From Bacillota bacterium (lineage in GTDB: Bacteria > Bacillota > Clostridia > Christensenellales > SZUA-584): DNA of 64,000 nt. The translations under genes and the position numbers were made by a program. Position 1 is the stretch's first letter; every line of letters starts with the position of its first letter. A model generated the notes under the pieces. That model made no database searches, was not told the DNA's origin, and saw only the letters and a program-made list of their open reading frames with translations. Positions 1 to 8,536 of this stretch are shown in pieces. The DNA is taken from the NCBI GenBank assembly GCA_023459495.1, contig JAEWTL010000127.1, positions 1-64,000 of the forward strand, given 5' to 3'.

Positions 1-68
1 AACCGCAGATATGCGATGATAAACCAACCAAGATACAGTGCTGCGCCCAGAAGCCATATGAAGGTCAG
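1..68 (-). CDS. Possible membrane protein reading frame, runs off the window edge
   Basis: On the minus strand a strongly hydrophobic reading frame (FIWLLGAALYLGWFIIAY) runs to the first base of the window. It looks like a transmembrane helix. The frame is open further upstream beneath the preceding small ORF but shows no ATG, GTG or TTG start there. It would be entered by a -1 shift near that ORF's stop, from a CTG codon, or the preceding ORF is frameshifted. No function can be assigned from this fragment. Confidence 0.3.
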   Translation of the reverse strand, partial: MTFIWLLGAALYLGWFIIAYLR

Positions 69-268
69 GTGCTCATGTTCTGCATACCATTGGGCCGCAT
101 GCCTACGTTTCCGCCCTGGTTCATGGAGTTTCCCGTATTTTGCCTTGTGGAGGGCTGCATGCCCGCGTTTCCGCCCTGACTGGGAGCCGCGCCCTGCCCT
201 GTCCGCTGTCCGTTCTGCATCGGAGGCGTCTGGCGCGGTGGCATCGGCTGCTGTTGTCTCATATCCAT
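65..268 (-). CDS. Low-complexity Gln/Met/Gly/Asn-rich small protein, 67 aa
   Basis: A short ORF whose product is dominated by Q, M, G, N and P, with a repeated GGN.GM motif, so it would be disordered. The ATG at 268 is preferred over the GTG at 277 because an AAAGAGGTG ribosome-binding site lies 6 nt upstream of the ATG. It follows the 51-aa gene at 314-469 on the same strand by 45 nt, so the two are probably co-transcribed. A second reading frame overlaps it and continues into a hydrophobic segment past its stop, so this may be the N-terminal part of a frameshifted membrane protein. Function unknown. Confidence 0.4.
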   Translation of the reverse strand: MDMRQQQPMPPRQTPPMQNGQRTGQGAAPSQGGNAGMQPSTRQNTGNSMNQGGNVGMRPNGMQNMST

Positions 269-313
269 ATCATACACCTCTTTCAGATTCCTGAATGACA
301 GTATACTGTTACG

Positions 314-469
314 CTATATGATATGGCCGATTGGGATGTTTGGTGTATGCAGATACGGCCGGAGCAGCTCAGCCTCCTTACCCTTTTTGCCGGGTGCAGC
401 AGCCGGGGCTCTTCTCAGCACAAATATACCGCCGATAAGGCCGAGGACCATACTTGTTTTTCTCATCAT
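314..469 (-). CDS. Small single-span membrane protein, 51 aa, unknown
   Basis: This ORF begins ATG-ATG and is preceded by a near-consensus Shine-Dalgarno (AAGGAGGAAGT), which is the main reason to accept so short a gene. The product starts MMRKTSMV, continues with a hydrophobic stretch (about residues 7-18), then RRAPAAAPGKKGKEAELL and a short hydrophilic tail. That pattern fits a signal anchor with a basic segment after it. It leads a small minus-strand unit that includes the low-complexity ORF downstream. I do not recognise a family. Confidence 0.5.
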   Translation of the reverse strand: MMRKTSMVLGLIGGIFVLRRAPAAAPGKKGKEAELLRPYLHTPNIPIGHII

Positions 470-531
470 ACTTCCTCCTTCCGGGTTCAGTTCATTAGAG
501 CCGTAGAGTCTTTTAACCTAATCTTTATTAT

Positions 532-564
532 AAAAGCCCCGGCGCGCATAAGCGTCGGGGCTTT
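532..564 (-). terminator. Rho-independent terminator after the zinc-ribbon gene
   Basis: An inverted repeat AAAGCCCCGACG ... CGCCGGGGCTTT ends in TTTT on the minus strand. It lies about 25 bp past the stop of the gene at 588-2486 and separates it from the small ORFs downstream. Confidence 0.7.
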
Positions 565-587
565 GTGTTTTTCCGGTTCGCAGAATA

Positions 588-2486
588 TCAGCTCACCTTG
601 ACAAATATGATATCGAGGAAGTAGAGATAATCTCCACCCGTCGCAAAAACTGCGGTATCACCCTGTATAGTGATAATGCCTGCGCCAATCAGCGGATCAT
701 ATGTGTATGTTCCGTTATAGGTTGAACCGCCTGCTTTCAATATGACATGGGTTGTGTCAGAAAAATTGACTGTACCGCTGCCATACAGGGGAGTCCAAAC
801 GCCCATGATGTCCTTGTAAAAGTCTTCTTCTCCAAACTGATCAGTCGCTCCCCGAACCATGGCATCCGCAGCATCAGCAATCTGCTTATCTGTTTTAACA
901 AGCTCTCCGCTGACAAGGTTGTATACTTCCTTGAAATCAATGCCGGACAGATCAAAATAGATTGTTGCACCATTGTCCCGCTTTGTGTACTCTCCCGTGA
1001 AGGCTGAGCCATACGAGATCGCGTCATACGTTCCGTCGTCGTGCAGGTCGACCACCAGCTCGCCCATTTTGTCGTACCATATGCCGAGCACAGAATTGCC
1101 GAAGTCCTCGAAAAACGCACTCTCGTTAAAATTGTCATCTGCCTGGACAAATGTACCCATATTATCGGTGACCAACTGGCCGTCTTCAATCTTGCCCTGA
1201 TAGGTAAAAGGGCCCACAGTCAGCGCGACCGCGTTGGTTGAGGGAGTGAATTCGAAAGTGGCGTCGTTGGTAGCAGACGCGTGGCGGCTCTTTACCGTAC
1301 CGTCTTCCATGCTAAACACCAGCACCTCACCGCGTTCCTCGCAGTACCATGTGCCCAACTGGCCGAATTCGTCGATAAACGCAGCACTGTCAAAGGCGGA
1401 CTCGGCAGGTTTGAAAGCCCCGATATCCGAAATATTCAGCTGGCTGTTCTTGATCGAAACATCATGGGACACATCGTCCAGCGTGAGTGTACCGCTGCCG
1501 TCCAGATAATTGTACTCGTAGAGGGTATCCTTAGTATTGACCAGACTGATGTGCTGAAGCGCTCCCTTGGTGCCGAAAACCAGCACCTCACCGCGCTCCT
1601 CGCTGTACCATGTACCCAGCCAGCCAAAATCAGCAAGAAAGTCTTCGATGTTAAAGCCTTCGTCCGCTTTGACATACGTCCCAAGGCCGTCGACATAGGC
1701 TTCCTCTTCGTCCGACTCAAAGTCAAACGATGCTTTGCCTACGGAATAGTAGCCCTCGCCCTTAAGCCTGTTGTACTCAAAATCGCCTTTCTCAGTACCC
1801 ATCAGGGAGATAACTTCCACCGATCCGTCTTCACCGAATACCAGCACTTCCCCACGGTCTTCGTTATACCACTGCCCCTCCACCGGGAAGGTGAGCATGT
1901 AGAACAGCAGGACGGCTGCTCCGGCCAGTACGGCAAGCACAGCAGCAATGATACCGATGATCAGCCCGGTCTTTTTCTTCTTTCGCGGTGGTGCCTGCGG
2001 CTGCATGCTCATCATCTGCACGAGAGGCGGCTCGCCCATATACGGCGGCTGATTATATGCGAATGGTGTCACAGGCGGTTCGCTCCCATACGGCTCCATA
2101 GCGCCATCTGTGGGCAGTACCATTGGCGGTTCACTCATAACAGGCTCTTCCGGCTGGCCTTCTGACGGCTGTTCCATGACCGGTTCACCCATTGCAGGCA
2201 TATCCGGCGGAGCAATCGGCGGCTGTTCCACAACCGGCTCACCCATTACAGGCATGTCCGGCGGGGCGATCGGCGGCTGTTCCACAACCGGTTCGCCCAT
2301 AACCGGCGCTTCCGGCGGAGTTACCGGCTGCTGCGCTGAGGCAGGTTCGCCCACGACCGATGCCTCCGGCTTAGCCAGCGGCGGCGGCTCCACAGCTGGT
2401 TCTTTCGGCAGCTGCGGCAATTCTGCACCACAGAAAATGCAAAAACGAGTGTCGCCATTTTCTTTACCACACTTGTGACAAAACAT
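588..2486 (-). CDS. Zinc-ribbon membrane protein with repeated WY..ERGEVLVF modules
   Basis: The 632-aa product starts with a C4 zinc ribbon (CHKC at residues 3-6, CIFC at 16-19). A Pro/Glu-rich linker with 18-residue repeats follows, then a basic stop (PRKKKK) and one transmembrane helix (about 173-196). The C-terminal part contains five related beta-rich modules of roughly 85-100 residues. The first three open with G.WY.E(E/D)RGEVLVF near 204, 291 and 378; two more divergent copies begin near 467 and 567. Topology is probably cytoplasmic zinc ribbon and external repeats, by analogy with zinc-ribbon membrane proteins common in Clostridia. Start ATG at 2486 has a GAAAGGAAAC ribosome-binding site, and a TATAAT-like box lies about 50 bp upstream. 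The ligand or role of the repeats is unknown. Confidence 0.75.
   Translation of the reverse strand: MFCHKCGKENGDTRFCIFCGAELPQLPKEPAVEPPPLAKPEASVVGEPASAQQPVTPPEAPVMGEPVVEQPPIAPPDMPVMGEPVVEQPPIAPPDMPAMGEPVMEQPSEGQPEEPVMSEPPMVLPTDGAMEPYGSEPPVTPFAYNQPPYMGEPPLVQMMSMQPQAPPRKKKKTGLIIGIIAAVLAVLAGAAVLLFYMLTFPVEGQWYNEDRGEVLVFGEDGSVEVISLMGTEKGDFEYNRLKGEGYYSVGKASFDFESDEEEAYVDGLGTYVKADEGFNIEDFLADFGWLGTWYSEERGEVLVFGTKGALQHISLVNTKDTLYEYNYLDGSGTLTLDDVSHDVSIKNSQLNISDIGAFKPAESAFDSAAFIDEFGQLGTWYCEERGEVLVFSMEDGTVKSRHASATNDATFEFTPSTNAVALTVGPFTYQGKIEDGQLVTDNMGTFVQADDNFNESAFFEDFGNSVLGIWYDKMGELVVDLHDDGTYDAISYGSAFTGEYTKRDNGATIYFDLSGIDFKEVYNLVSGELVKTDKQIADAADAMVRGATDQFGEEDFYKDIMGVWTPLYGSGTVNFSDTTHVILKAGGSTYNGTYTYDPLIGAGIITIQGDTAVFATGGDYLYFLDIIFVKVS
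2172..2306 (-). repeat. 54-bp tandem repeats encoding Pro/Glu linker
   Basis: Two and a half near-identical 54-bp copies encode the peptide unit PVMGEPVVEQPPIAPPDM inside the linker of the zinc-ribbon protein. The copies differ by few bases, so they look recent and may vary in number between strains. Confidence 0.75.
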
Positions 2487-2736
2487 GCTTTGTTTCCTTT
2501 CTATTTAATAACAGGATGATTAATATTATAACATATGTGGATACGCTTAGGTATAAAAATAATACTAAAAACAGAATTTTTTCGTAAATCGTACGTTAAT
2601 TTGTTACTTTTTAAGATTATAGTGTTTCCGTCTATTTATGCCCTTTTTCGTCTTCATTTTTAGTATATGTCTACCACGTTACCATCATATAGATCCTTAT
2701 GCCAATCGATCCTTAAATAAGACCAAAGGAGGGCAA

Positions 2737-2961
2737 GTGAAAAGACTGCCATATTCACTCTTCGCGGCTGCATCATCCTTTCCCTGCTGGGCTGGTCTTT
2801 GGGTTGGCAAACTGTATAAGACCATTGACTACGGCCTGCTACACTTTGATCAGGATGGCGCACTTGGGCCGGAAGACCCGGACAATTTCCCATTCAAATC
2901 ACAATATACACTGACGTCAAATGCATGCGCGCAGGCTTCTCAGCCTTGTCTTTCAGGCTAA
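2737..2961 (+). CDS. Doubtful small plus-strand ORF, possible gene remnant
   Basis: The GTG at 2737 is preceded by a strong AAAGGAGGGCAA ribosome-binding site and opens a 74-aa frame starting VKRLPYSLFAAASS, with a hydrophobic N-terminus like a signal anchor. The rest is ordinary hydrophilic sequence without a recognised domain. It could be a decayed 5' end of a secreted or membrane protein. The surrounding 2,487-3,142 stretch otherwise holds no convincing gene; it is AT-rich near 2,520-2,700, which includes the upstream region of the zinc-ribbon gene. Confidence 0.3.
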   Translation: MKRLPYSLFAAASSFPCWAGLWVGKLYKTIDYGLLHFDQDGALGPEDPDNFPFKSQYTLTSNACAQASQPCLSG

Positions 2962-3142
2962 AGAAAAAGGCGATTGTCACGGCATTGGCCCCATATCGAT
3001 TGTAACGCCTTTCGTGCCATTTTAAAGCCACGAAGCATCAGAATGGTGTAGAGTATCTAAATTTCGCCCACACCCCCCATACACGCTCAGGATGGCAGCC
3101 AGCGGGCATGGTACAGGAGCCCCGTAACAACTGCCATATAAA

Positions 3143-4669
3143 CTACAGTCCGCAAGCCTTAGCGAGCCGTGCGAATATCTCCGTATTGTCATAAACACCG
3201 CCGAACTGATCCGCGTATACGCCACAGGCGTACACCGGAACGGGCATGGCGGTATGCACGAACGATGTCCAGCCAATGCCTGCGTGGGTGTCCAGCAGAT
3301 GCGTCAGTGTCACCGTCAGCGGCTCGTAACTCCCATAGAGCAGCGCAGCCCCGGCAGAGCTGTCGCGCTGGGCTTTGGGCAGCATAGACTGTGCAAACGC
3401 CGCCTTGAGGTGCACGTACTCCTCGTCAGTCAGTGTCACGGCAGCAGCGCTGTCACCCGGCGCGCCGACTCCAAAGGCTTCGCGGATCAAGGGCAGCACA
3501 TCGGCCAGCGTAAGGCTTTCCTTCTTCATGGCAGTAAACCGTGCTGTAAAAGCACTGTAGGACATGGTCTGCGCCGCAAGAAGCTCGAAATGCGTACCAT
3601 AGCCGTTTACGGTATTACCAAGCGCCATACCTCCCGTCTCATGGTCGGCGGTGACAAGAATCAGCGTTTCATCCGGATGCTGTTCCGCAAAATCCAGTGC
3701 GGCCTGCACCGCGTCGGATAACGCCTGCACCTCGCCTATCGCGGAAGCGGCGTCGTTGGCGTGGCAGGCCCAATCCACCTTGCCCGACTCACACATCATA
3801 AAAAAGCCGTTGTCGTTATCCAGCACCTCAATGCCTGTTCGCACAAAATCAGCCAGCGTTAAAGCGTCTTGCTCCGCGTCCAGCATGAAAGGCATCGCCC
3901 CGCCGCTGTCCAGCGCAGGGCTGACGGCGTACGCCTTGCCGGAGCTGCCACTCAGCGCGGCGATCTCCTCTGTCGTATCCGCGATGGTATAGCCGTTCTC
4001 CTCCAGCAGCGTAAACGCGTTCACCGAGTCGCCTCCGCTCCCCGTGACACTGGCGAGGCCGCCGCCGCCAAAGTAATCTACGCCGCTCACCGCCATCTGC
4101 TGAGCGATCTCGTATTCGTTGCGTCTGGAATCGATGTGAGCGTAAAAGGCTGCGGGCGTAGCATTGTTCAGCGTAACGCTTGATACGACGCCGATTCTTT
4201 TGCCGGTCGCCCTGAGCAGTTCCGAAATATTGGGAGCCATGGCGAGGTCGGCCGTAAGGCCGATCGTACCACTTTTGGTTTTAACGCCGCACGCAATCGC
4301 AGTACCCGCCGCGGCAGAGTCGGGTATATAAGACGTGGAGTCGCAGGTGTACGCGCAGCCCATCGTCGGAAACCCCGTGAAGCTGAGCGGTTCCTGCGCG
4401 ATCTTACCTTTCAGGCTGCCCAGCATGATCTGCGCGGCGTTCACCTGCGCGAAGGACATGCCGTCGCCAATGAACAGAAAGATGTATTTGGGTGGCTTAG
4501 CCGCCATATCAGCCGACACGGACATAGTCGATGAAGGCGTCCGGGCAGCGGTTATCTGATCCGAGCTTGCAGAAAGTGAAGCGGCAGGCGATACCTGAGT
4601 TGGTATGCACGCCGTAAGCAGCGTCAGCACAAGCAGGATACTCAGCAATATGCGGACTTGCTTTTTCAC
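3143..4669 (-). CDS. phoA: Alkaline phosphatase, lipoprotein
   Basis: A 508-aa alkaline phosphatase that hydrolyses phosphate monoesters outside the membrane. The N-terminus is a lipoprotein signal with an LTAC lipobox (Cys21). The metal-site motif FIGDGMS is near residue 66, the phosphoserine nucleophile region DSAAAGTAIACG follows near residue 117, and the zinc-binding TADHETGG is near 343. Length is normal for the family. The start is GTG at 4669 with an AAGGAGGGCATATC ribosome-binding site. It lies 12 bp after the FMN reductase gene and probably shares its transcript. A PstS-like binding protein occurs at 62.5 kb, but nothing seen here links their regulation. Confidence 0.92.
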   Translation of the reverse strand: MKKQVRILLSILLVLTLLTACIPTQVSPAASLSASSDQITAARTPSSTMSVSADMAAKPPKYIFLFIGDGMSFAQVNAAQIMLGSLKGKIAQEPLSFTGFPTMGCAYTCDSTSYIPDSAAAGTAIACGVKTKSGTIGLTADLAMAPNISELLRATGKRIGVVSSVTLNNATPAAFYAHIDSRRNEYEIAQQMAVSGVDYFGGGGLASVTGSGGDSVNAFTLLEENGYTIADTTEEIAALSGSSGKAYAVSPALDSGGAMPFMLDAEQDALTLADFVRTGIEVLDNDNGFFMMCESGKVDWACHANDAASAIGEVQALSDAVQAALDFAEQHPDETLILVTADHETGGMALGNTVNGYGTHFELLAAQTMSYSAFTARFTAMKKESLTLADVLPLIREAFGVGAPGDSAAAVTLTDEEYVHLKAAFAQSMLPKAQRDSSAGAALLYGSYEPLTVTLTHLLDTHAGIGWTSFVHTAMPVPVYACGVYADQFGGVYDNTEIFARLAKACGL

Positions 4670-4681
4670 GATATGCCCTCC

Positions 4682-5248
4682 TTACTGCGCTTTACGCTTG
4701 TTCAGGAACGCCGTAAAGGCCTTGGCTTGCTTCTCCAGGAACGGCGCGCTTTCGGTAAGCGCAAGACGCCCCTGCTCGTCGGCCTGATCACTTGCATGCG
4801 GTATCGCGAGGCGTGGCGCATTCATGAGGTCCATGTTGAGCAGGCTCAGCAGCGCAACGAGATGATCCTGCGCGTTTGCCGTACCCGCCATGCCAATTGT
4901 AATGCCGCTGTAGGTGGCGGGCTTGCGCCAGAGTACCGAGCTTTCCTTTTCACTTGGTTTGCGCGAAAGCCAGTCGATGAGATTCTTCAGCACTCCCGGA
5001 TAGGAGTGATTATATTCCGGCGTGAAAAACCATATCCCATCCGCCGCCTTTACGGCTTCGCGCACCCGCTTTACGGCCTCCGGTGCGGGGAATTCGATAT
5101 CCTGGTTCATCATCGGCACATCAGCATACTCCAGCAGCGAAAACTCCGCCGCATCCCCCAGCGCGTCCTTTGCGGCCATCGCGAGCTGACGGTTAAAGGA
5201 GCCCCTGCGCAGAGAGCCCACGATCGCCAATATCCGAATTTTCTCCAT
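4682..5248 (-). CDS. NADPH-dependent FMN reductase family protein
   Basis: A 188-aa flavodoxin-fold protein of the NADPH-dependent FMN reductase/chromate reductase family. The phosphate-binding loop is at the N-terminus (IVGSLRRGSFNR, residues 9-20), and the flavin-contact motif TPEYNHSYPGVLKN.IDWLSR lies in the middle. The protein should be cytosolic and reduce FMN or quinone-like acceptors with NAD(P)H; the true substrate cannot be read from sequence. ATG at 5248 follows a GGGGGC ribosome-binding site. It is the first gene of a two-gene unit with the phosphatase. Confidence 0.85.
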   Translation of the reverse strand: MEKIRILAIVGSLRRGSFNRQLAMAAKDALGDAAEFSLLEYADVPMMNQDIEFPAPEAVKRVREAVKAADGIWFFTPEYNHSYPGVLKNLIDWLSRKPSEKESSVLWRKPATYSGITIGMAGTANAQDHLVALLSLLNMDLMNAPRLAIPHASDQADEQGRLALTESAPFLEKQAKAFTAFLNKRKAQ

Positions 5249-5334
5249 AACTGCCCCCTTTTGTTGCTGATATTAACTATACCACAGTACAGGCGTAACG
5301 CAAGCCCGGCCCGGCAAGGCGATGCGGGCATAAG

Positions 5335-5372
5335 AAAAAGCCCCGACCGATGCTGGCCGAAGGCTTTTACGT
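5335..5372 (-). terminator. Terminator after the SleB-like hydrolase gene
   Basis: On the minus strand AAAGCC..CGGCC ... GGTCG.GGCTTT forms a GC-rich hairpin followed by a T run (GCTTTTTC), about 30 bp past the stop at 5401. Confidence 0.75.
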
Positions 5373-5400
5373 TGTCCCATATCTGCGCAGTCCGCTTAGA

Positions 5401-5982
5401 TTAAGCCGCGGGGTCCTCCGTTTGCGCTGGTTCTTCATACGGATCGGGCAGCGACCAATCCCAATAATCGTCGCTGCGATAATACGTCCTGAACCAGTTG
5501 TGACCGTTGCGTCCAGCAAAATAGTAATAGTTGGACGGCAATACCCGGCCCACGTCGTCTACGCCACGCTTCTCAAGCAGCCAGCGGATTACAACGTCTT
5601 CCGCAAGGCTTCTGCATTCTTCCGTAATGGGCAATCCCGCGGAATATGCAAACTGTGAGCGTGACTTTACCACAATTTCAATGCTGCTTCCAAAATAACC
5701 GGCGTCTACCCGATTGAGCGCGCACCAGATTACCCCTGCCCTTTCCGCCTTGCTGTTCACTCCACGCGCTTCCGCGTATACAAGCTGTGCCAACATGTCG
5801 ACCTCGTGCTGATAATCCTTAAGCTGCTCCGTGACTGCTGTGATGTCTTCTACTGATACAACCATCGTTCGATTCGTCGGTTCTTCAGCGGGCTCATCGG
5901 CCGGGGATGCCGCAAACGCTGTGCCGGTTATGCAAAGCACAACGATCACCACTGCCCCCGCAATGAGTTTATTGATTTTCAT
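5401..5982 (-). CDS. Secreted SleB-type cell-wall hydrolase
   Basis: A 193-aa protein with a cleavable signal peptide (basic start, hydrophobic core, TAFAA.S near residue 25) followed by a Hydrolase_2 (SleB C-terminal) domain. Family signatures are LAQLVYAEARG with the conserved Glu, ERAGVIWCALNRV and the SQFAYSAG segment. Such enzymes cut peptidoglycan in spore cortex or vegetative wall. The start at ATG 5982 is chosen over 6054 because GGAGGAACC sits just before it and the signal peptide begins there. It is a single gene with its own promoter (6143-6172) and terminator. There is no N-terminal peptidoglycan-binding domain as in SleB proper, so a germination role is unproven. Confidence 0.85.
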   Translation of the reverse strand: MKINKLIAGAVVIVVLCITGTAFAASPADEPAEEPTNRTMVVSVEDITAVTEQLKDYQHEVDMLAQLVYAEARGVNSKAERAGVIWCALNRVDAGYFGSSIEIVVKSRSQFAYSAGLPITEECRSLAEDVVIRWLLEKRGVDDVGRVLPSNYYYFAGRNGHNWFRTYYRSDDYWDWSLPDPYEEPAQTEDPAA

Positions 5983-6109
5983 GGTTCCTCCTTCGTTGAC
6001 TGCCACCGGTTTTCGGCATACCTGCCGTCCTCCGGCGTTCCACGTATTTTTCATGCAGACAAAAAGCCTGCAATTTCCCCAATGCCATGCGCTTAATGTA
6101 TGATATGTG

Positions 6110-6172
6110 ACCGTACGTCTCTGGGTTCACGTACAGTCAGTTAATATACACACCTTCCCAATGACGCGTCAA
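6110..6172 (-). promoter_or_regulatory. Strong promoter and inverted repeat upstream of SleB-like gene
   Basis: On the minus strand TTGACG (6172-6167), an 18-bp spacer and TATATT (6148-6143) form a good SigA-type promoter for the gene starting at 5982. Just downstream an inverted repeat (ACTGTACGT / ACCGTACGT, arms at 6129-6137 and 6110-6118) falls at the expected start of the transcript; it could be an operator or a leader hairpin. The rest of 5,983-6,482 is AT-rich, especially 6,180-6,400, and shows no gene. Confidence 0.7.
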
Positions 6173-6482
6173 GTTTTATGACATTCTATTTACAATTTGG
6201 TTACATTTCTTTTCGATTCGCGTTTTTTCGGTACACGCGCGGAATTTGAGCATATTTCCATTCTTGCTGCCCATGTTTTTCATAAAAATATGTATATTCA
6301 ATTTATCGGCAGATATTAAATATTGATAATACTGTAGCGATTAAGGAACGCTCCTCTTTGCAATAAAACGGGTTGAAATTAATAATATGAAGAAACTTCA
6401 GTTTCCAAATTCAGCTTCCATTTATCCATTAGAGCAACTGATGAATCTTTAAGGAAGCAGAGGATCTGATCAACCTCTCAGT

Positions 6483-8477
6483 TCATATCTGCAACAGGGC
6501 CAAGCCGTACGGCGGCAGTGTCATCTCGATCAGTCCGTCGTTGAGCTTGTAGGTCTCTTCGGTCAGCAGACAGCGCGCCCGCCCATGCAGCTTATCGCGC
6601 AGGCTGCGGATGTCCGCATCCGTCATGAGCTGGTGCTGACCGGCAATATCAAATACGATCTGCCGGGGCTTATCAGCGCGGTTAACCGCCGTAAACACGA
6701 CGCCGTCTTTTTTCTCATTGCCAAAAGCGTCCCGGCCATCCAGCACATAGCGCAGGATGCCGATACAGTCCTCGTTCGGTGCAAAGAATGCCGCCTTTCC
6801 GGTGCGCAGCGCGTCCGATTCGTTGCGAATGCGGGCCAGCGCACGGTAGTGCCCCGTGATGTCCATTTCGCCGGGCGGGAATGTGCCACGGTTGAAGGGA
6901 TCAAGAAAGCCCTGTGCGCCCTTCTCGTCTCCGTAATACACACAGGGTGCGCCGGGTACTGCAAACTGCAGCGCGGCAGCCAGCCGCTGGAGCGTTTCGC
7001 CCCGCATGTTCTGCGCAGGACTGATAAAAAACGTGGCTTGCTGCTCACGCGAGAGGTTTTTTGCGTCCATGGACGTGCTGAGAACAGTCCGCAGCCGCTC
7101 TACGTCGTGCGACGACAACAGGTTCATCAGCGCGTAGTACATCGGCTTGGGATAGTTGACCGCCTGCGCGGTCAGAAACTGCTGCAGCGACGCCGCATCG
7201 CGCTTGCCGGTTAAAAAGCCGATCACAGCGCTGCGGAAGGGATAGTTCGTCACGGAGTCGAGCTCGTGACCCAACGCGAATGCACGTTTTGAACCATAGC
7301 TGTATTTGGTGGTCGCGTCCTCCCACACCTCGCCGATGAGTGCGGCCTCGGAGTCCGCTTCCTTTACGGCTCCGCGCATGAGAGCCAACACGTCGTCCGG
7401 CAGCTCATCGGCCACGTCCAGCCGGTAACCCGCCGCACCGGCGTGCACCCAGTGCTTCATCACACTGTCCTCGCCCGTGATCACGAAGCGCTGCCATTCC
7501 GGGTTGCGCTCGTTCACCTCGGGCAGGGTTTTAAAGCCCCACCAACTCTTGTACTTGTCAGGATAATGCTCAAATGTATACCACGGAAAATACGGCGACT
7601 CCTTACTGCGGTACGCGCCGCCTTCGCCATATCCGCCCTCGCGGTTGAAGTAGACGCTGTCGGAGCCGGTATGCGAGAACACGCCGTCGAGCAGCACGCG
7701 CATACCCATCGCATCGGCCTTTTCACAGAGCCTGCGCAGGTCATCCTCGCTGCCCAGCACCGGGTCGATCTTCATGTAATCGGCGGTGTTGTAGCGGTGA
7801 TTGGAGGCCGCCTCAAAAACGGGGTTCAAATAGATCGCGCCCACGCCGAGGCTTTTCAGATAATCCAGCGACTGCTCAATGCCCTTCAGCGTACCGCCAA
7901 AGTAATCGGAGGGGTCGTAATCCTTCTCACCCGGCAACGGCCGATAGCGCGGGGTCTCGTCCCAGCGCGCGTGCAGCGCCGCTTTGCGGCCCTTCTGGAC
8001 ATGATATTCAACGCCGCGCCGCGCGGTATCGTCATCCGAGCGCGCGAAACGGTCGGGAAAGATCTGATAGATGACGCTGTTTTTCAGCCAGTCCGGCGTG
8101 TCGTATCCGGCGGCGTAAACGGTGAGCTGAAACGCAGGCGGCTGCTCGGTGTATACGCAGCCCAGCCCTGCGGTCTGCCCGCCTTCCGCGCCATAGTAAT
8201 ACACCTTGCCGTCCACGCTGACATTGAAATAATACCAGTAGACGTCGGGCTTGTCCGGCACGGAGATGGTTACGCTGTACATCCCGTTCTCCGGGTGCAT
8301 CGCGTAGTCATGCCGGAAGCTTTCGCTGAGCAGCGTCAAATATACGGCCCCCACCGACGAAAGCCGCGTCCGAAACCGCAGCGTGACGCTCTGGCCGGGG
8401 TGCAGCGCTTCCGCGGGGTCGCGATAAACAGGCGACGCCGAGTCGTGCAGCATTTCATTTTTGTAGTTGATCAGCAT
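6483..8477 (-). CDS. GH13 neopullulanase / cyclomaltodextrinase
   Basis: A 664-aa cytosolic alpha-glucan hydrolase. An N-terminal beta-sandwich domain (about 1-120, CBM34-like) precedes a GH13 barrel. The barrel carries the usual conserved regions: DGVFSHTG, the nucleophile strand GYRLDVADELP, the acid GEVWEDA, and the final LLSSHDVERLR. The layout matches neopullulanase, maltogenic amylase and cyclomaltodextrinase, which cleave maltodextrins, pullulan or cyclodextrins. It lies 59 bp after glgP as the last gene of the glycogen operon, so it may trim dextrins left by the phosphorylase. No separate GlgX-type debranching enzyme is seen. ATG 8477 has a GGGAGGGAAGG ribosome-binding site. Confidence 0.9.
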   Translation of the reverse strand: MLINYKNEMLHDSASPVYRDPAEALHPGQSVTLRFRTRLSSVGAVYLTLLSESFRHDYAMHPENGMYSVTISVPDKPDVYWYYFNVSVDGKVYYYGAEGGQTAGLGCVYTEQPPAFQLTVYAAGYDTPDWLKNSVIYQIFPDRFARSDDDTARRGVEYHVQKGRKAALHARWDETPRYRPLPGEKDYDPSDYFGGTLKGIEQSLDYLKSLGVGAIYLNPVFEAASNHRYNTADYMKIDPVLGSEDDLRRLCEKADAMGMRVLLDGVFSHTGSDSVYFNREGGYGEGGAYRSKESPYFPWYTFEHYPDKYKSWWGFKTLPEVNERNPEWQRFVITGEDSVMKHWVHAGAAGYRLDVADELPDDVLALMRGAVKEADSEAALIGEVWEDATTKYSYGSKRAFALGHELDSVTNYPFRSAVIGFLTGKRDAASLQQFLTAQAVNYPKPMYYALMNLLSSHDVERLRTVLSTSMDAKNLSREQQATFFISPAQNMRGETLQRLAAALQFAVPGAPCVYYGDEKGAQGFLDPFNRGTFPPGEMDITGHYRALARIRNESDALRTGKAAFFAPNEDCIGILRYVLDGRDAFGNEKKDGVVFTAVNRADKPRQIVFDIAGQHQLMTDADIRSLRDKLHGRARCLLTEETYKLNDGLIEMTLPPYGLALLQI

Positions 8478-8536
8478 AGCCTTCCCTCCCCGTCAATACA
8501 CCCCAAAAAAGCTGCGCCTTTTGGGAGATTTCATAC

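Noticed and set aside
3022..3276. Minus-strand frame overlapping the 3' end of the phosphatase
   Set aside because: Out of frame with phoA, Arg/Cys-rich and without a start signal.
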